A DNA stretch of 64,000 bases from Mycobacterium deserti (GCF_025345615.1 NZ_JAODWD010000003.1:62001-126000); one strand, 5' to 3'. Shown: positions 17,317-26,687, numbered from the stretch's first letter. Numbers and translations are program-made. The notes: generated by a model from the sequence alone, not told the origin.

Positions 17317-18324
17317 GTGGCGACGGCGAACGACGCGCGCGACTGGGCCCGTAACCACTTGCGCGGCATCGGTGATTCCCTCTACTCGCCGTTCTGCGGT
17401 GAGGACGGCGACGACATCGACTGGGAGGCCTATCGGAGGCTGGTGCGCTACTGCGTCGGGGATCTGAACCATCCGCTGCTGTGGTGCACCAGCGGCATCG
17501 CCGAGTTCTGGTCACTGACGATGGAGGAGCGGAAACGCTTGCTGGAAGTCGCGATAGAAGAAGGCCGCGCCGCCAACCCTGACGTCGTCGTGCAGGCCTG
17601 CACCGCCGCGATGTCGGCGAAGGACTGTCTCGAGCTGACCCGACACGCGCAGCAGGCCGGCGCCGATGTCGTCTACATCCAGACACCGATGATGGAGGCG
17701 CACGGAGGTGAGGGCGTGTTGAACTTCTTCCGCTACATCGCCGACCGCACCGACATCGCGTTGGGCATGTTCAACTCGCCGTCGTCGGGCTACGTGCTGA
17801 CTCCCGCCGAAAGCGCCCGTATCTACCACGAAATTCCCGCGGTCTGCGCGACGAAAGAGGGCGCGTTCCGGCCGATGGCCAGCCGGCTGCTGCACGAACT
17901 GGCGCCCGGCCTCGCGGTTTGGGAGTGCGACAAGACGGTGTACCGCGCAGGCTGGCTGCGCGACGGCATCGTGTGCCCGGCCCAACTCGGCACGGCCGGA
18001 TACCTATTCGAAACCCCGCAGCGCCGGTTGTTCTCCGAATACTGGGACCTGGTCGTCAACGACAAGCTGCTCGAAGCCATGGACTTCGCGCGCGAGTCCG
18101 GGCTCGACCAATTCGACATCGACATGGGCTCGTGGTTCACCTGCTATCCCGGCCGACCGGACTACTTCACGCACTGGGGTGGCGCGTTCAAGCACGCCGC
18201 ATCGGTGCTGGGCCTGCCGATCGGCGACTATCCCCATTCGCGGCCACCGCAGACGAAGCTGCCTGCGGGGGCAAAAGCGCAGATCGAGACGGCCTACCGA
18301 CGCCTCGGGTTGGTCGGCTCATGA
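17317..18324 (+). CDS. DapA-family lyase/aldolase (dihydrodipicolinate synthase-like)
   Basis: 335-residue TIM-barrel protein of the class I pyruvate-type aldolase superfamily. Lys180 in CATKEGAF matches the Schiff-base lysine, and FNSPSSG near residue 152 matches the carboxylate-binding segment. It is longer than true DapA (about 295), and nothing else nearby belongs to lysine synthesis, so a catabolic aldolase or dehydratase acting on a keto-acid is more likely. GTG start at 17317 with AGAGGAGG just upstream. Follows the SDR by 20 bases. Confidence 0.8.
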   Translation: MATANDARDWARNHLRGIGDSLYSPFCGEDGDDIDWEAYRRLVRYCVGDLNHPLLWCTSGIAEFWSLTMEERKRLLEVAIEEGRAANPDVVVQACTAAMSAKDCLELTRHAQQAGADVVYIQTPMMEAHGGEGVLNFFRYIADRTDIALGMFNSPSSGYVLTPAESARIYHEIPAVCATKEGAFRPMASRLLHELAPGLAVWECDKTVYRAGWLRDGIVCPAQLGTAGYLFETPQRRLFSEYWDLVVNDKLLEAMDFARESGLDQFDIDMGSWFTCYPGRPDYFTHWGGAFKHAASVLGLPIGDYPHSRPPQTKLPAGAKAQIETAYRRLGLVGS

Positions 18325-18349
18325 GGTGACGACCTGCTGCCGAAGGTGC

Positions 18350-18368
18350 TACCGATAGGTGTACAGTA
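18350..18368. promoter_or_regulatory. 19-bp regulon palindrome, copy 3
   Basis: TACCGATAGGTGTACAGTA. The right arm is almost intact but the left arm differs at three positions, making this the weakest of the nine copies. It lies 43 bases upstream of the GTG at 18412, in the gap before the amidohydrolase/FadE operon. Confidence 0.5.
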
Positions 18369-18411
18369 AGTCCATCCGGCTGGCGTGGAGCGTGCAAGGA
18401 GGTCCGCCGCA

Positions 18412-19245
18412 GTGAGTGTCGATGACCGCGTCGTTGCCGACCCGGTCCGCTACGAAGTGCGCGACACGGGCGTCGCTGTTCTGACCCTCAACCGTCCCGA
18501 GCGGATGAACGGCTGGGGCGGCGGCCTGGCCACCACTTTCTATGCCCGCCTCGACGATGCCGAGGCCGATCCCGGCGTGCGGGCCGTCGTCGTCACCGGC
18601 AGCGGACGGGCATTCTGCGCGGGCGCGGACATGGGTGACCTCACCACGATCAGCGCCGCCACCACCGATGCCGCAGCCGGCACCGACGTCGGAAAGCTCG
18701 TCGGCGCGCGTCATCCGCATTTTCTGATGACCATGCGCAAGCCGGTCATCGCCGCGATCAATGGCGCATGCGCCGGCATGGGCCTGACACTGGCTTTGGT
18801 ATGCGACGTCCGCTTCGCCGCTGCGGGGGCGAAGTTCACCACGTCATTCGCTCGGCGGGGGCTGATCGCGGAGTACGGGATCTCGTGGATTCTGCCGCGG
18901 ATCGTCGGTGCCGGTGTCGCTTTGGATCTGTTGCTGTCGGCCCGGGTGTTCCTCGCCGACGAAGCGGCGCGACTCGGTCTCGTCAACGACGTCCTGCCGC
19001 CCGAGCAGTTGCTCCCGCGAGCGATCGCCTACGCCGAGGACATCGCCGCCAACTGTGCGCCCAGTTCTCTCGCGGTGATCAAGCAACAGGTGTACGCAGA
19101 CACCATGAGGGATGTGTTCGCCGCAAGCGACCACGCGGAGAAGCTGATGCACGAGTCGATGACGCGACCCGACTTCATCGAGGGCATCACGAGCTTTTTC
19201 GAAAAGCGCCCACCCAACTTTCCGCCCCTGAAGGAGGACACGTAG
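18412..19245 (+). CDS. Crotonase-family protein, first gene of the amidohydrolase/FadE operon
   Basis: 277-residue crotonase. LTLNRPERMNGWG and GRAFCAGADMGD give the CoA and oxyanion parts. Both hydratase glutamates are missing: ACAGMGLTLAL has Thr and TTSFARRGLIAEYG has Arg. GTG start at 18412, ten bases after AAGGAGG (18396-18402); an upstream in-frame codon at 18385 lacks such a site. Stop overlaps the next GTG by one base. Reaction uncertain, perhaps an isomerase or hydrolase. Confidence 0.85.
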   Translation: MSVDDRVVADPVRYEVRDTGVAVLTLNRPERMNGWGGGLATTFYARLDDAEADPGVRAVVVTGSGRAFCAGADMGDLTTISAATTDAAAGTDVGKLVGARHPHFLMTMRKPVIAAINGACAGMGLTLALVCDVRFAAAGAKFTTSFARRGLIAEYGISWILPRIVGAGVALDLLLSARVFLADEAARLGLVNDVLPPEQLLPRAIAYAEDIAANCAPSSLAVIKQQVYADTMRDVFAASDHAEKLMHESMTRPDFIEGITSFFEKRPPNFPPLKEDT

Positions 19246-20480
19246 TGACAGCCGAGCGAGTAGCGGAGCAGATTCCAACACTGGACTACAGGGCGATCGA
19301 CGTCGACAACCACTACTACGAACCGTTGGATTCCTTCACCCGGCACCTGCCCAAGGAGTTCAAACGCCGTGGCGTGCAGATGCTTCAGGACGGCAAGCGC
19401 ACCTTCGCGGTGATCGGCGACCGGGTCAACCACTTCATCCCGAACCCGACGTTCGACCCGATCATCGAGCCGGGCTGCCTGGATCTGTTGTTCCGCGGCG
19501 AGATTCCCGACGGTGTCGACCCGGCGTCGCTGATGAAGGTCGACCGGTTGGCGGATCACCCTGAGTACCAGAACCGCGATGCTCGGGCGAAAATCCTCGA
19601 CAAGCAGAACCTGGAGACGGTGTTCATGCTGCCGACGTTCGCGTGCGGCGTCGAGGAAGCGCTGAAACACGACATCGAGGCGACGATGGTCTCGGTGCAC
19701 GCCTTCAACCTCTGGCTCGATGAGGATTGGGGCTTCGATCGGCCCGATCACCGGTTCCTCTCCGCGCCGATCATCTCGCTGGCCGATCCCGACAAAGCCG
19801 TCGAAGAGGTCGAGTTCGTGCTCGGCCGGGGCGCCAAGATCGTCTGCGTGCGCCCGGCGCCGGTGCCCGGCGTGGTCAAACCCCGTTCGCTGGGCGACCC
19901 GATACATGATCCGGTCTGGGCGCGGCTCGCCGAAGCCGGTGTGCCGGTGGTCTTTCACCTGTCTGACAGCGGCTATCTGGCGATCGCGGCGCTGTGGGGT
20001 GGCAAAGGGACGTTCGAGGGATTCGGCAAGAAGGATCCTCTGGACCAGGTGCTCCTCGACGACCGCGCGATCCACGACTCGATGGCCTCGATGATCGTGC
20101 ACCAGGTGTTCACCCGCCATCCGACGCTGAAGGTCGCCAGCATCGAGAACGGCTCCTACTTCGTCTACCGCCTGATCAAGCGGCTGAAGAAGGCCGCCAA
20201 CACCGCGCCGTACCACTTCAAAGAGGATCCGGTCGAGCAGTTGCGCAACAACGTCTGGATCGCCCCGTACTACGAGGACGACGTGAAGTCGCTCGCCGAG
20301 ACCATTGGCGTGAACAAGATCCTGTTCGGCTCGGACTGGCCGCACGGAGAGGGTCTCGCCGACCCGATGGCGTTCACCGCAGACATTCCGCAGTTTCCGG
20401 AGTTCAGCGCCGAAGACACCCGAAAGGTCATGCGCGACAACGCTCTCGACCTGCTCGGTGTCCATGTTCCGGTCGCCTGA
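19245..20480 (+). CDS. Amidohydrolase-2 family metal-dependent hydrolase/decarboxylase
   Basis: 411-residue TIM-barrel protein. N-terminal IDVDNHYYEP is the modified HxH metal motif common in actinobacterial members, VVFHLSD provides a barrel His, and FGSDWPHGEG the C-terminal Asp. Relatives include decarboxylases such as ACMSD and ring-cleavage or beta-diketone hydrolases. GTG start at 19245 with AAGGAGG at 19231. A second amidohydrolase lies two genes on, and a CoA ligase lies between them, so both probably act on related ring-opened acids. Exact chemistry unknown. Confidence 0.85.
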   Translation: MTAERVAEQIPTLDYRAIDVDNHYYEPLDSFTRHLPKEFKRRGVQMLQDGKRTFAVIGDRVNHFIPNPTFDPIIEPGCLDLLFRGEIPDGVDPASLMKVDRLADHPEYQNRDARAKILDKQNLETVFMLPTFACGVEEALKHDIEATMVSVHAFNLWLDEDWGFDRPDHRFLSAPIISLADPDKAVEEVEFVLGRGAKIVCVRPAPVPGVVKPRSLGDPIHDPVWARLAEAGVPVVFHLSDSGYLAIAALWGGKGTFEGFGKKDPLDQVLLDDRAIHDSMASMIVHQVFTRHPTLKVASIENGSYFVYRLIKRLKKAANTAPYHFKEDPVEQLRNNVWIAPYYEDDVKSLAETIGVNKILFGSDWPHGEGLADPMAFTADIPQFPEFSAEDTRKVMRDNALDLLGVHVPVA

Positions 20481-20509
20481 ACATGCGGGGAACGCGAGGA
20501 GCATAAGCC

Positions 20510-22129
20510 ATGGCCGAGTGGACGATCGGGGCGGTTCTCGACGCCATCGCCGACAAGGCGCCCGATCGGTTGATGACGGTCTGCGGGGCGCGCCGCAGCA
20601 CCTTCGGTGAGTCGGCCGACCGCACCCGCCGGCTTGCGAACTACCTCGCCGACCAGGGGTTCGGCGCGCATCGCGAACGCGTCGATCTGAAGAACTGGGA
20701 GTGCGGGCAGGATCGCGTAGCGCTGATCATGCACAACGACCTGTATCCCGACATGGTGATCGGCTGCCTCAAGGCGCGCACCGTTCCGGTGAACGTCAAC
20801 TACAACTACACGCCACGTGAGGTCGCCGAGGTCCTCGACTATCTGAAGCCTCGCGCGGTCATCTACCACCGGTCGTTCGGGGCGAAGTTCGCCGACGTGT
20901 TGCCGCCCGCCACCGCGGACCTGATGATCTCGGTCGACGACGACGACGACGGCTCAGACTCCCTGCCCGGATCGATCGACCTCGAAGAGGTTCTGGTGCA
21001 GGGTGATACGGATCGCGGGATCGCGGCGAACCCCGACGACGTGATGATGGTGTGCACCGGCGGGACCACCGGACGTCCCAAGGGCGTGATGTGGCGGCAG
21101 TCTGACACCTACGTGGTGTCGATGAACGGCGCCGACCACGCGTCCGTTGAGGAGATCCACGCCAAGCTGGGTCCGGTCGGGGCTGCGTGGTTCGCGGTGT
21201 CACCGCTGATGCACGCGGCGGGTATGTGGACCGCGTTCGCCGGTCTGCTCAACGGTCTGCCGGTTGTGCTGTACGACCGGACGAGATTCGACCCTCGCGC
21301 AGTGCTCGAGACCGCCGAGCGTGAGAAGGTCGGCATGATGACGATGGTCGGCGACGCCTACGCCGCGCCGCTGGTCGAAGAACTGCGACGGGGTTCCTAC
21401 GATCTGTCGTCGATGTTCGCCATCGGCACCGGGGGAGCGGCCACCAACCCGAAACACCAACGGGCGCTTCTGGACCTGTTGCCGCAGATCATCCTGATCA
21501 ACGGCTACGGGTCGTCCGAAACGGGCAATGTCGGCTTCGGCCGCAGCCAGCGCGGCGACGAGAAGGACACATTCGAACTGCGCGAGGGCGCGTTGGTGCT
21601 GTCCGAGGACTACAGCAGGTTTTTGCGTCCCGGTGAGGACGAGGTGGGCTTCGTCGCGCGGTCCGGCCGCATTCCGCTCGGCTACTTCGACGACGAAGCC
21701 GCCACGCGCACGACGTTTCCGGTCGTCGGGGGCCAGCGCGTCGTGATCTCGGGTGACCGAGGTTCGCTGGCGCAGGACGGCACGCTTCGACTGTTCGGAC
21801 GCGATTCGCTGGTCGTGAACACCGGGGGCGAGAAGGTGTTCGTCGAGGAGGTCGAGGAAGTACTGCGCGCCCACCCGGCCGTCGCCGACGCGCTGGTGGT
21901 GGGACGGCCCAGCGAACGGTGGGGGGAGGAACTCGTCGCGCTGGTCGCCGTTCACGACGGTGCCCAAGCCGCGCACGATCCCCTGCACGCCCACTGCACG
22001 TCGCAATTGGCGCGGTTCAAGGCGCCGAAGGAGTTCATCTTCGTCGAGGCGGTGCGGCGCCTGGGCAACGGAAAACCCGACTACCGCTGGGCGAAAAGTG
22101 CCGCGGCACAGGAGGCGTCGCTGACATGA
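20510..22129 (+). CDS. AMP-forming acyl-CoA synthetase (FadD17/FadD19-like)
   Basis: 539-residue ANL ligase. VCTGGTTGRPKGVMWRQ is the phosphate loop, with the TGGTTG-PKGV-WRQ form typical of the mycobacterial FadD19 branch, which activates sterol side chains. GYGSSETG, ISGDRG and LGNGKPDYRWAK supply the other motifs including the catalytic Lys. A closely similar ligase is encoded at 40441-42093. Overlaps the next gene by ATGA. Confidence 0.9.
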   Translation: MAEWTIGAVLDAIADKAPDRLMTVCGARRSTFGESADRTRRLANYLADQGFGAHRERVDLKNWECGQDRVALIMHNDLYPDMVIGCLKARTVPVNVNYNYTPREVAEVLDYLKPRAVIYHRSFGAKFADVLPPATADLMISVDDDDDGSDSLPGSIDLEEVLVQGDTDRGIAANPDDVMMVCTGGTTGRPKGVMWRQSDTYVVSMNGADHASVEEIHAKLGPVGAAWFAVSPLMHAAGMWTAFAGLLNGLPVVLYDRTRFDPRAVLETAEREKVGMMTMVGDAYAAPLVEELRRGSYDLSSMFAIGTGGAATNPKHQRALLDLLPQIILINGYGSSETGNVGFGRSQRGDEKDTFELREGALVLSEDYSRFLRPGEDEVGFVARSGRIPLGYFDDEAATRTTFPVVGGQRVVISGDRGSLAQDGTLRLFGRDSLVVNTGGEKVFVEEVEEVLRAHPAVADALVVGRPSERWGEELVALVAVHDGAQAAHDPLHAHCTSQLARFKAPKEFIFVEAVRRLGNGKPDYRWAKSAAAQEASLT

Positions 22130-22962
22130 CGGTGAAGGCCATTGACTGCCTGGTCAACGTCCACTTCGGGGAGACCGAACAGCAACCGTCGTGGATGGTC
22201 AAGGTCCGCGACGATTACTTCAAAGGCCCGGAGTCGATGTTCGCGCCGGTCGATCTGTCCGAGTTGATCGACGAGATGGACGAGCAGGGCGTCGCCAAGG
22301 CGATCCTGATGGACAACCTCACCAAGCCTTCGACAACCGCCCGCAAGTTCGTCGAGACCAAACCCGAGCGGTTCGCACTGGCGATGGGAGGCGTCAATCT
22401 GCTGCGGCCGATGCCGTCGCTGCGCGAGTTGACCGCCGTCGTCACCGACCTCCCGGTCGCCTATGCCGTTGTGGGGCCGAGCTTCTGGGGTGACGGGCAG
22501 TATCCGCCGAGCGACGCGGTCTACTACCCGCTCTACACCAAGTGCGCAGAACTGGGACTGCCGCTGTGCGTCAACACAGGTATGCCCGGCCCGCCCATCC
22601 CGGGTGAGGTGCAGAACCCGATGTACCTCGACCGGGTGTGCGTGCGCTTTCCCGAACTGAAGCTGTGCATGATTCACGGCGCGGATCCGTGGTGGGATAT
22701 CGCGATCCGGATGTTGATCAAGTACCGCAACCTGCGCCTGATGACGTCGGCGTGGTCGCCGAAGCGGTTGCCGGAAGCCCTGCTGCACTACATGCGGACC
22801 CGCGGATCGGACAGAGTGATCTACGCGTCGGACTGGCCGGTGCTCAAGATGCGCCGCGTCGTACCCGAAGCCACGGCGCTTGACTTGCCGGTCGAGGTTC
22901 TGGACAACTATCTCTACAACAACGCCCAGGAATTCTTCTTCGGGTCTCAAGGGGAGCGCTGA
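22126..22962 (+). CDS. Amidohydrolase-2 family protein
   Basis: 278-residue amidohydrolase. The first motif reads DCLVNVHFGE, so the first His of HxH is replaced by Asn; MIHGADPWWD gives the barrel His and YASDWPVLKM the metal Asp. Shorter than its paralogue at 19245 and only distantly similar. Overlaps the FadD gene (ATGA) and shares one base with the following FadE, so these genes are tightly coupled. The weakened metal site makes its reaction hard to predict. Confidence 0.82.
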   Translation: MTVKAIDCLVNVHFGETEQQPSWMVKVRDDYFKGPESMFAPVDLSELIDEMDEQGVAKAILMDNLTKPSTTARKFVETKPERFALAMGGVNLLRPMPSLRELTAVVTDLPVAYAVVGPSFWGDGQYPPSDAVYYPLYTKCAELGLPLCVNTGMPGPPIPGEVQNPMYLDRVCVRFPELKLCMIHGADPWWDIAIRMLIKYRNLRLMTSAWSPKRLPEALLHYMRTRGSDRVIYASDWPVLKMRRVVPEATALDLPVEVLDNYLYNNAQEFFFGSQGER

Positions 22963-24008
22963 TGGACCGATACGAACTGCGCAGGCTCGACTACAGCCTG
23001 TCCGACGATCATCAGGCGCTGCAGGCAGCGTACCGGGACTTCTTCAAGACGCACTGCGCGATCGAGACTGTGCGCGCCGCAGAGGCATCCGGTTTCGACA
23101 AGAGTCTCTGGGAACGGCTGTGCGCGATGGGCGCGACGACAATGGCGCTGCCGGAGACGGCGGGCGGTGACGGTGCGACGCTGGTGGATCTGACGCTGGT
23201 GGCGGAGGAGATCGGTCGCTCACTGGCTCCCGTGCCGTGGATCGACCACGTCTGCGCCGCGCGTCTGCTGGCCCGGGTGGGTGCGCTCGAACCGGAGATC
23301 GTCGGGGGCCAGCAGATCGCGGGGCTGGATCCCCAGCACGACAGTACGTCTGGTGTGCGACTCGTGCCCAGCGGATCGGTCGCCGACCACATCGTCGTGC
23401 GCGACGGTGAGGAGATCGTGCGTCTGACCTTCGCGACGCGGCCGGCCAGGGTCGACAACATCGGCAGGCTTCCGATGGCTTGGGTCGACCCGGCCGCCGC
23501 GGACAACCGCACGGTGCTGGCCAACGGTCCGGATGCGCTGTCGGAATACCAACGGGCGCTCGATGAGTGGCGGGTACTGATGGGCGCTGCATTGGTCGGC
23601 CTCGTCGAGGCGACGATGACGATCGCGGCGGAGTTCGCCAAGTCGCGTTACACCCTCGGCGTGCCGATCTCGACACTTCAGGCCATCTCGCATCCGCTCG
23701 CCAACATCGCGATCACGGTGCAGGGCGGCCGCAACCTGGCCCGGCGCGCCGCGTGGTACCTCGACAACGAACCCCACGAGCGGCCGGAACTGGCACCGTC
23801 GGCGTTCGTGTTCATGGCCGAGGAGGCCAGCAAGGCCGCGACCATGGCCGTCCACGTGCAAGGCGGACTGGGGGTTTCGGCCGAGGCCGCGGCAACCGCA
23901 TACCTGGTTCGAGCACGCGGATGGTCCTTGGCCGGAGGCGATCCCGGCGCCAGCGCCAAGTACATCGCCGAGATCGTCGCCGCGCGCGAAAGCGGGGAGG
24001 GCAAGTAG
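22962..24008 (+). CDS. Acyl-CoA dehydrogenase-like subunit (short, FadE beta type)
   Basis: 348-residue member of the acyl-CoA dehydrogenase family, about 40 residues shorter than usual and lacking the TEP-GSD flavin signature in the middle domain. ALPETAGGDG and QGGLGVSAEAAATAYLVRA are recognisable. Mycobacterial steroid catabolism uses alpha2-beta2 FadE pairs (for example FadE28-FadE29) in which such a short subunit joins a longer one encoded beside it. The longer partner here starts at 24009 immediately after the stop. Confidence 0.83.
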   Translation: MDRYELRRLDYSLSDDHQALQAAYRDFFKTHCAIETVRAAEASGFDKSLWERLCAMGATTMALPETAGGDGATLVDLTLVAEEIGRSLAPVPWIDHVCAARLLARVGALEPEIVGGQQIAGLDPQHDSTSGVRLVPSGSVADHIVVRDGEEIVRLTFATRPARVDNIGRLPMAWVDPAAADNRTVLANGPDALSEYQRALDEWRVLMGAALVGLVEATMTIAAEFAKSRYTLGVPISTLQAISHPLANIAITVQGGRNLARRAAWYLDNEPHERPELAPSAFVFMAEEASKAATMAVHVQGGLGVSAEAAATAYLVRARGWSLAGGDPGASAKYIAEIVAARESGEGK

Positions 24009-25202
24009 ATGGATTTCTCACGCGTCGAACTGTCGGACGACGACCAGAGATTCTTGGAGGAGTCGCGCGCCTTCCTGAGCGACCTCGTGACCGAGGATGT
24101 GCTGCGTCGCGACCGCGAGACCGGCGACAATTTCGACGAGGGCGTCCACCTCGCGCTCGGGGCAGCGGGTTACTTGGAGCGCGAATGGAGGCCCGAGTCC
24201 GACGGTGGCTTCAACCGCGTGCGGCGCCGGATCTGGGAATTGGAGAAGCGGCGGGCCCACGTGCCGTGGGTGACATCCGGAACGACGGCGATGATCGCGC
24301 GATCGGTGGAGAAGTTCGGATCGCCGGAATTGAAAGCCGAAGTGATGCCCAAGGTCTACAGCGGGCATGTGCGGTTGTGCCTGGGCTATACCGAGCCCGA
24401 AGGCGGCTCCGACGTCGCGACCTGCAAGACCCGCGCTGTGCGCGACGGCGACAGCTGGGTGATCAACGGCTCGAAGATGTTCACCACCGGCGCGCACAAC
24501 TGCCAGTACGTCTTCCTCATCACCAACACCGACCCGGATGCGCCGAAACACAAGAGCCTTACCATGTTTCTGGTGCCGCTCGACTCACCGGGGATTGAAA
24601 TCCAGGGCATCAGAACCATCGACGGCGATCGCACGAACATCGTGTACTACAGCGACGTCCGCGTCGACGACAAGTACCGCCTCGGCGGAGTCAACGACGG
24701 CTGGACCGTGGTGCGCGAACCGCTCAACGCCGAGCACGGTGCCGTGGAGGCCGCTGTCGACGGGCTTCAGGATGTGGCCATCATGATGCACCAGGCGCTG
24801 TTCATGGCCGACGCGGCTGACAAGGCCGCTGCCAAAGTGACACAGGCGGATCCCAACGGCCGACGTCTGATCGACGACGGAGCGGTGGCATATCGCTTGG
24901 GCCGCAGTGTCGCTCGGATGGAAGCGTCGTTCTCCACACCGAACATCTTCGGACGCGTCGCGCTGGCACAGACGATGCGCGACATCTCGCCCGATCTGAT
25001 GGACCTGCTCGGTACGGCGTCGTCGCTACCGCTGGGCACCGACGGTGCCGCCGACGACGGCGCGGCCGAGTACGTCTTCCGGTTCGCGCCGTTGGTCGGC
25101 ATCTACGGTGGCACCCTCGAGGTGTTCCGCAACATGATCGCGCAGTACGTCCTGGGGCTCGGCAAACCCGCATACGCGGCGCCCGCGAAGAAGGCGTCGT
25201 AG
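24009..25202 (+). CDS. Acyl-CoA dehydrogenase subunit (FadE alpha type)
   Basis: 397-residue acyl-CoA dehydrogenase. LCLGYTEPEGGSDVATCKT is the flavin signature and KMFTTGAH follows. The C-terminal segment reads IYGGTLEVFRN, with Gly where simple enzymes have the catalytic Glu (YEGT), a feature shared by heteromeric mycobacterial FadEs. Adjacent to the short subunit at 22962, with no intergenic base, so a heterotetramer acting on a bulky acyl-CoA is the best reading. Ends an operon; the converging hydrolase ends 5 bases away. Confidence 0.88.
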   Translation: MDFSRVELSDDDQRFLEESRAFLSDLVTEDVLRRDRETGDNFDEGVHLALGAAGYLEREWRPESDGGFNRVRRRIWELEKRRAHVPWVTSGTTAMIARSVEKFGSPELKAEVMPKVYSGHVRLCLGYTEPEGGSDVATCKTRAVRDGDSWVINGSKMFTTGAHNCQYVFLITNTDPDAPKHKSLTMFLVPLDSPGIEIQGIRTIDGDRTNIVYYSDVRVDDKYRLGGVNDGWTVVREPLNAEHGAVEAAVDGLQDVAIMMHQALFMADAADKAAAKVTQADPNGRRLIDDGAVAYRLGRSVARMEASFSTPNIFGRVALAQTMRDISPDLMDLLGTASSLPLGTDGAADDGAAEYVFRFAPLVGIYGGTLEVFRNMIAQYVLGLGKPAYAAPAKKAS

Positions 25203-25206
25203 GACG

Positions 25207-26031
25207 TCAGGACCGGATGAACTCAAGCAGGTCGGGATTGATGACGTCGGCGTGCGTGGTGAACGCACCGTGCGGATAGCCGGAATACGTCTTCAAAGTG
25301 CCGTTGGGAAGTAGTTTCGCCGACAGCGGCCCTGAGTCGGCGTAGGGCACGATCTGGTCGTCGTCGCCGTGCATCACCAGCACGGGCACCGTGATCTTCT
25401 TCAGGTCTTCGGTGAAGTCGGTCTGCGAGAACGCCACGATGCCGTCGTAGTGCGCCTTGGCGCCGCCCATCATGCCCTGGCGCCACCAGTTCTCGATGAT
25501 GGCCTCAGAGGATTCGACGCCGGGTCGGTTGAATCCGTAGAACGGACCGGAGGGCAGCGCGCGGTAGAACTCCGACCGGCTGGCCGCGAGCTGCGCCTGC
25601 AAATCGTCGAATACCTCCTTGGGCAGCCCACCCGGGTTGGCCTCGGTCTTGACCATCAGCGGGGGCACCGCACTGATGAGCACCGCCTTGGCGGCTCGGC
25701 CCTCGCCGTGACGGGCCAGGTAGCGCGCCACCTCGCCGCCGCCGGTGGAATGCCCGATGTGCACGGCGTCGTGCAGGTCGAGGTGCTCGACCACCGCTGC
25801 CAGGTCATCGGCGTAGTGGTCCATGTCGTGGCCGTCGGCGACTTGCGCGGATCTGCCGTGCCCGCGCCGGTCGTGGGCGACGACGCGGTATCCGTGCTGC
25901 AGGAAGAACAGCATTTGGGTGTCCCAGTCGTCGGCCGACAGGGGCCACCCGTGACTGAAAACGATCGGCTGCCCCGTTCCCCAGTCCTTGAAGAAGATGT
26001 CGACGCCGTCGCTAGTGGTGATCGTGGGCAT
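25207..26031 (-). CDS. Alpha/beta hydrolase (non-heme chloroperoxidase/esterase type)
   Basis: 274-residue alpha/beta hydrolase. The oxyanion [10 protein letters not shown], nucleophile elbow GHSTGGGEV (Ser near residue 97), acid [12 protein letters not shown] and the C-terminal His in PHGAFTTH make a full triad. Proteins with this pattern are often annotated as non-heme chloroperoxidases; natural activity is usually ester hydrolysis. The frame extends to 26109, but [14 protein letters not shown] at 26031 matches the family start. No regulon palindrome upstream, so it may be independent of the neighbours. Confidence 0.87.
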   Translation of the reverse strand: MPTITTSDGVDIFFKDWGTGQPIVFSHGWPLSADDWDTQMLFFLQHGYRVVAHDRRGHGRSAQVADGHDMDHYADDLAAVVEHLDLHDAVHIGHSTGGGEVARYLARHGEGRAAKAVLISAVPPLMVKTEANPGGLPKEVFDDLQAQLAASRSEFYRALPSGPFYGFNRPGVESSEAIIENWWRQGMMGGAKAHYDGIVAFSQTDFTEDLKKITVPVLVMHGDDDQIVPYADSGPLSAKLLPNGTLKTYSGYPHGAFTTHADVINPDLLEFIRS

Positions 26032-26127
26032 GCTGGTCCTTCCGTGCACAAAGCGAGTCCTGCGCACTCTGCCATGTCCATCGTGCGCCTGCCGGGTCGA
26101 AAAGTTCACGGTTTCCAGTCGGGCGCG

Positions 26128-26652
26128 TTAACGCGGCTCTTCGAAAGAGAAAAGTCGCGTCAAATCCGCGGTGAAGGGCGGCGGCGTAGCGGCGCGCGTC
26201 AATTCGAGGTCCAGTCCGTAATCGTCGTCACTGTCCGGTTCGAGTAAGTAGCCCGTGATCGTGAGCCGGTACCAGCCGGGTGGAACGGTAACCGCCCGAT
26301 GCTGGTCGTGGCGCTGATTCCACTCGGTCAGGTAACCTGCGCCGGTCACCAGCAGTTCACCAGTCTGCGTACCTACTACCCAACCGTGCGACGAGCACAC
26401 TGGATTTCTCCACCGGGGCCGGGACCGGCTGTCGCGCAACACAATCGTGTAATAGCCGATGGACACACCGAGGATTGGGACAGCAATACCCGCGGAGGTG
26501 ACGCGGTCACCGACCGCTCCCGCGCCGAACATCGCGAACAGATCGCTACCTTCTGCGCCGGGGAGTTCTGCCTCGAGCCGCTGTAGGTCGAGCACGACGA
26601 ATCCGCCGAGTTCGGGGAAGCATCCGTTCAGCTCCGACCCGGGGTCCGCCAC
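26128..26652 (-). CDS. Hypothetical protein, 174 residues
   Basis: I do not recognise this protein. It has no signal peptide or membrane segment; composition is mixed with hydrophobic beta-like stretches (VPILGVSIGYYTIVL, AVTVPPGWYRLTITGYLL) and an acidic segment DSDDDYGLDLELT. The pattern suggests a small beta-rich soluble protein. GTG start at 26652 without an obvious ribosome site. It lies between a hydrolase and a thiolase-like gene on the same strand, 36 bases after the latter, so co-transcription with the thiolase is possible. Confidence 0.55.
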   Translation of the reverse strand: MADPGSELNGCFPELGGFVVLDLQRLEAELPGAEGSDLFAMFGAGAVGDRVTSAGIAVPILGVSIGYYTIVLRDSRSRPRWRNPVCSSHGWVVGTQTGELLVTGAGYLTEWNQRHDQHRAVTVPPGWYRLTITGYLLEPDSDDDYGLDLELTRAATPPPFTADLTRLFSFEEPR

Positions 26653-26687
26653 CTGCAGCAGAGTACCGCCGACTCACGGCTGGTCGG

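Noticed and set aside
19029..20504. Minus-strand open frame of 491 codons opposite the first amidohydrolase
   Set aside because: Low-complexity translation and no ribosome site; the plus-strand gene has metal motifs and an excellent ribosome site.
26299..26586. Plus-strand frame opposite the 174-residue unknown gene
   Set aside because: The minus-strand frame has protein-like hydrophobic and beta patterns and fits the direction of its neighbours; the plus frame is shorter and less protein-like.
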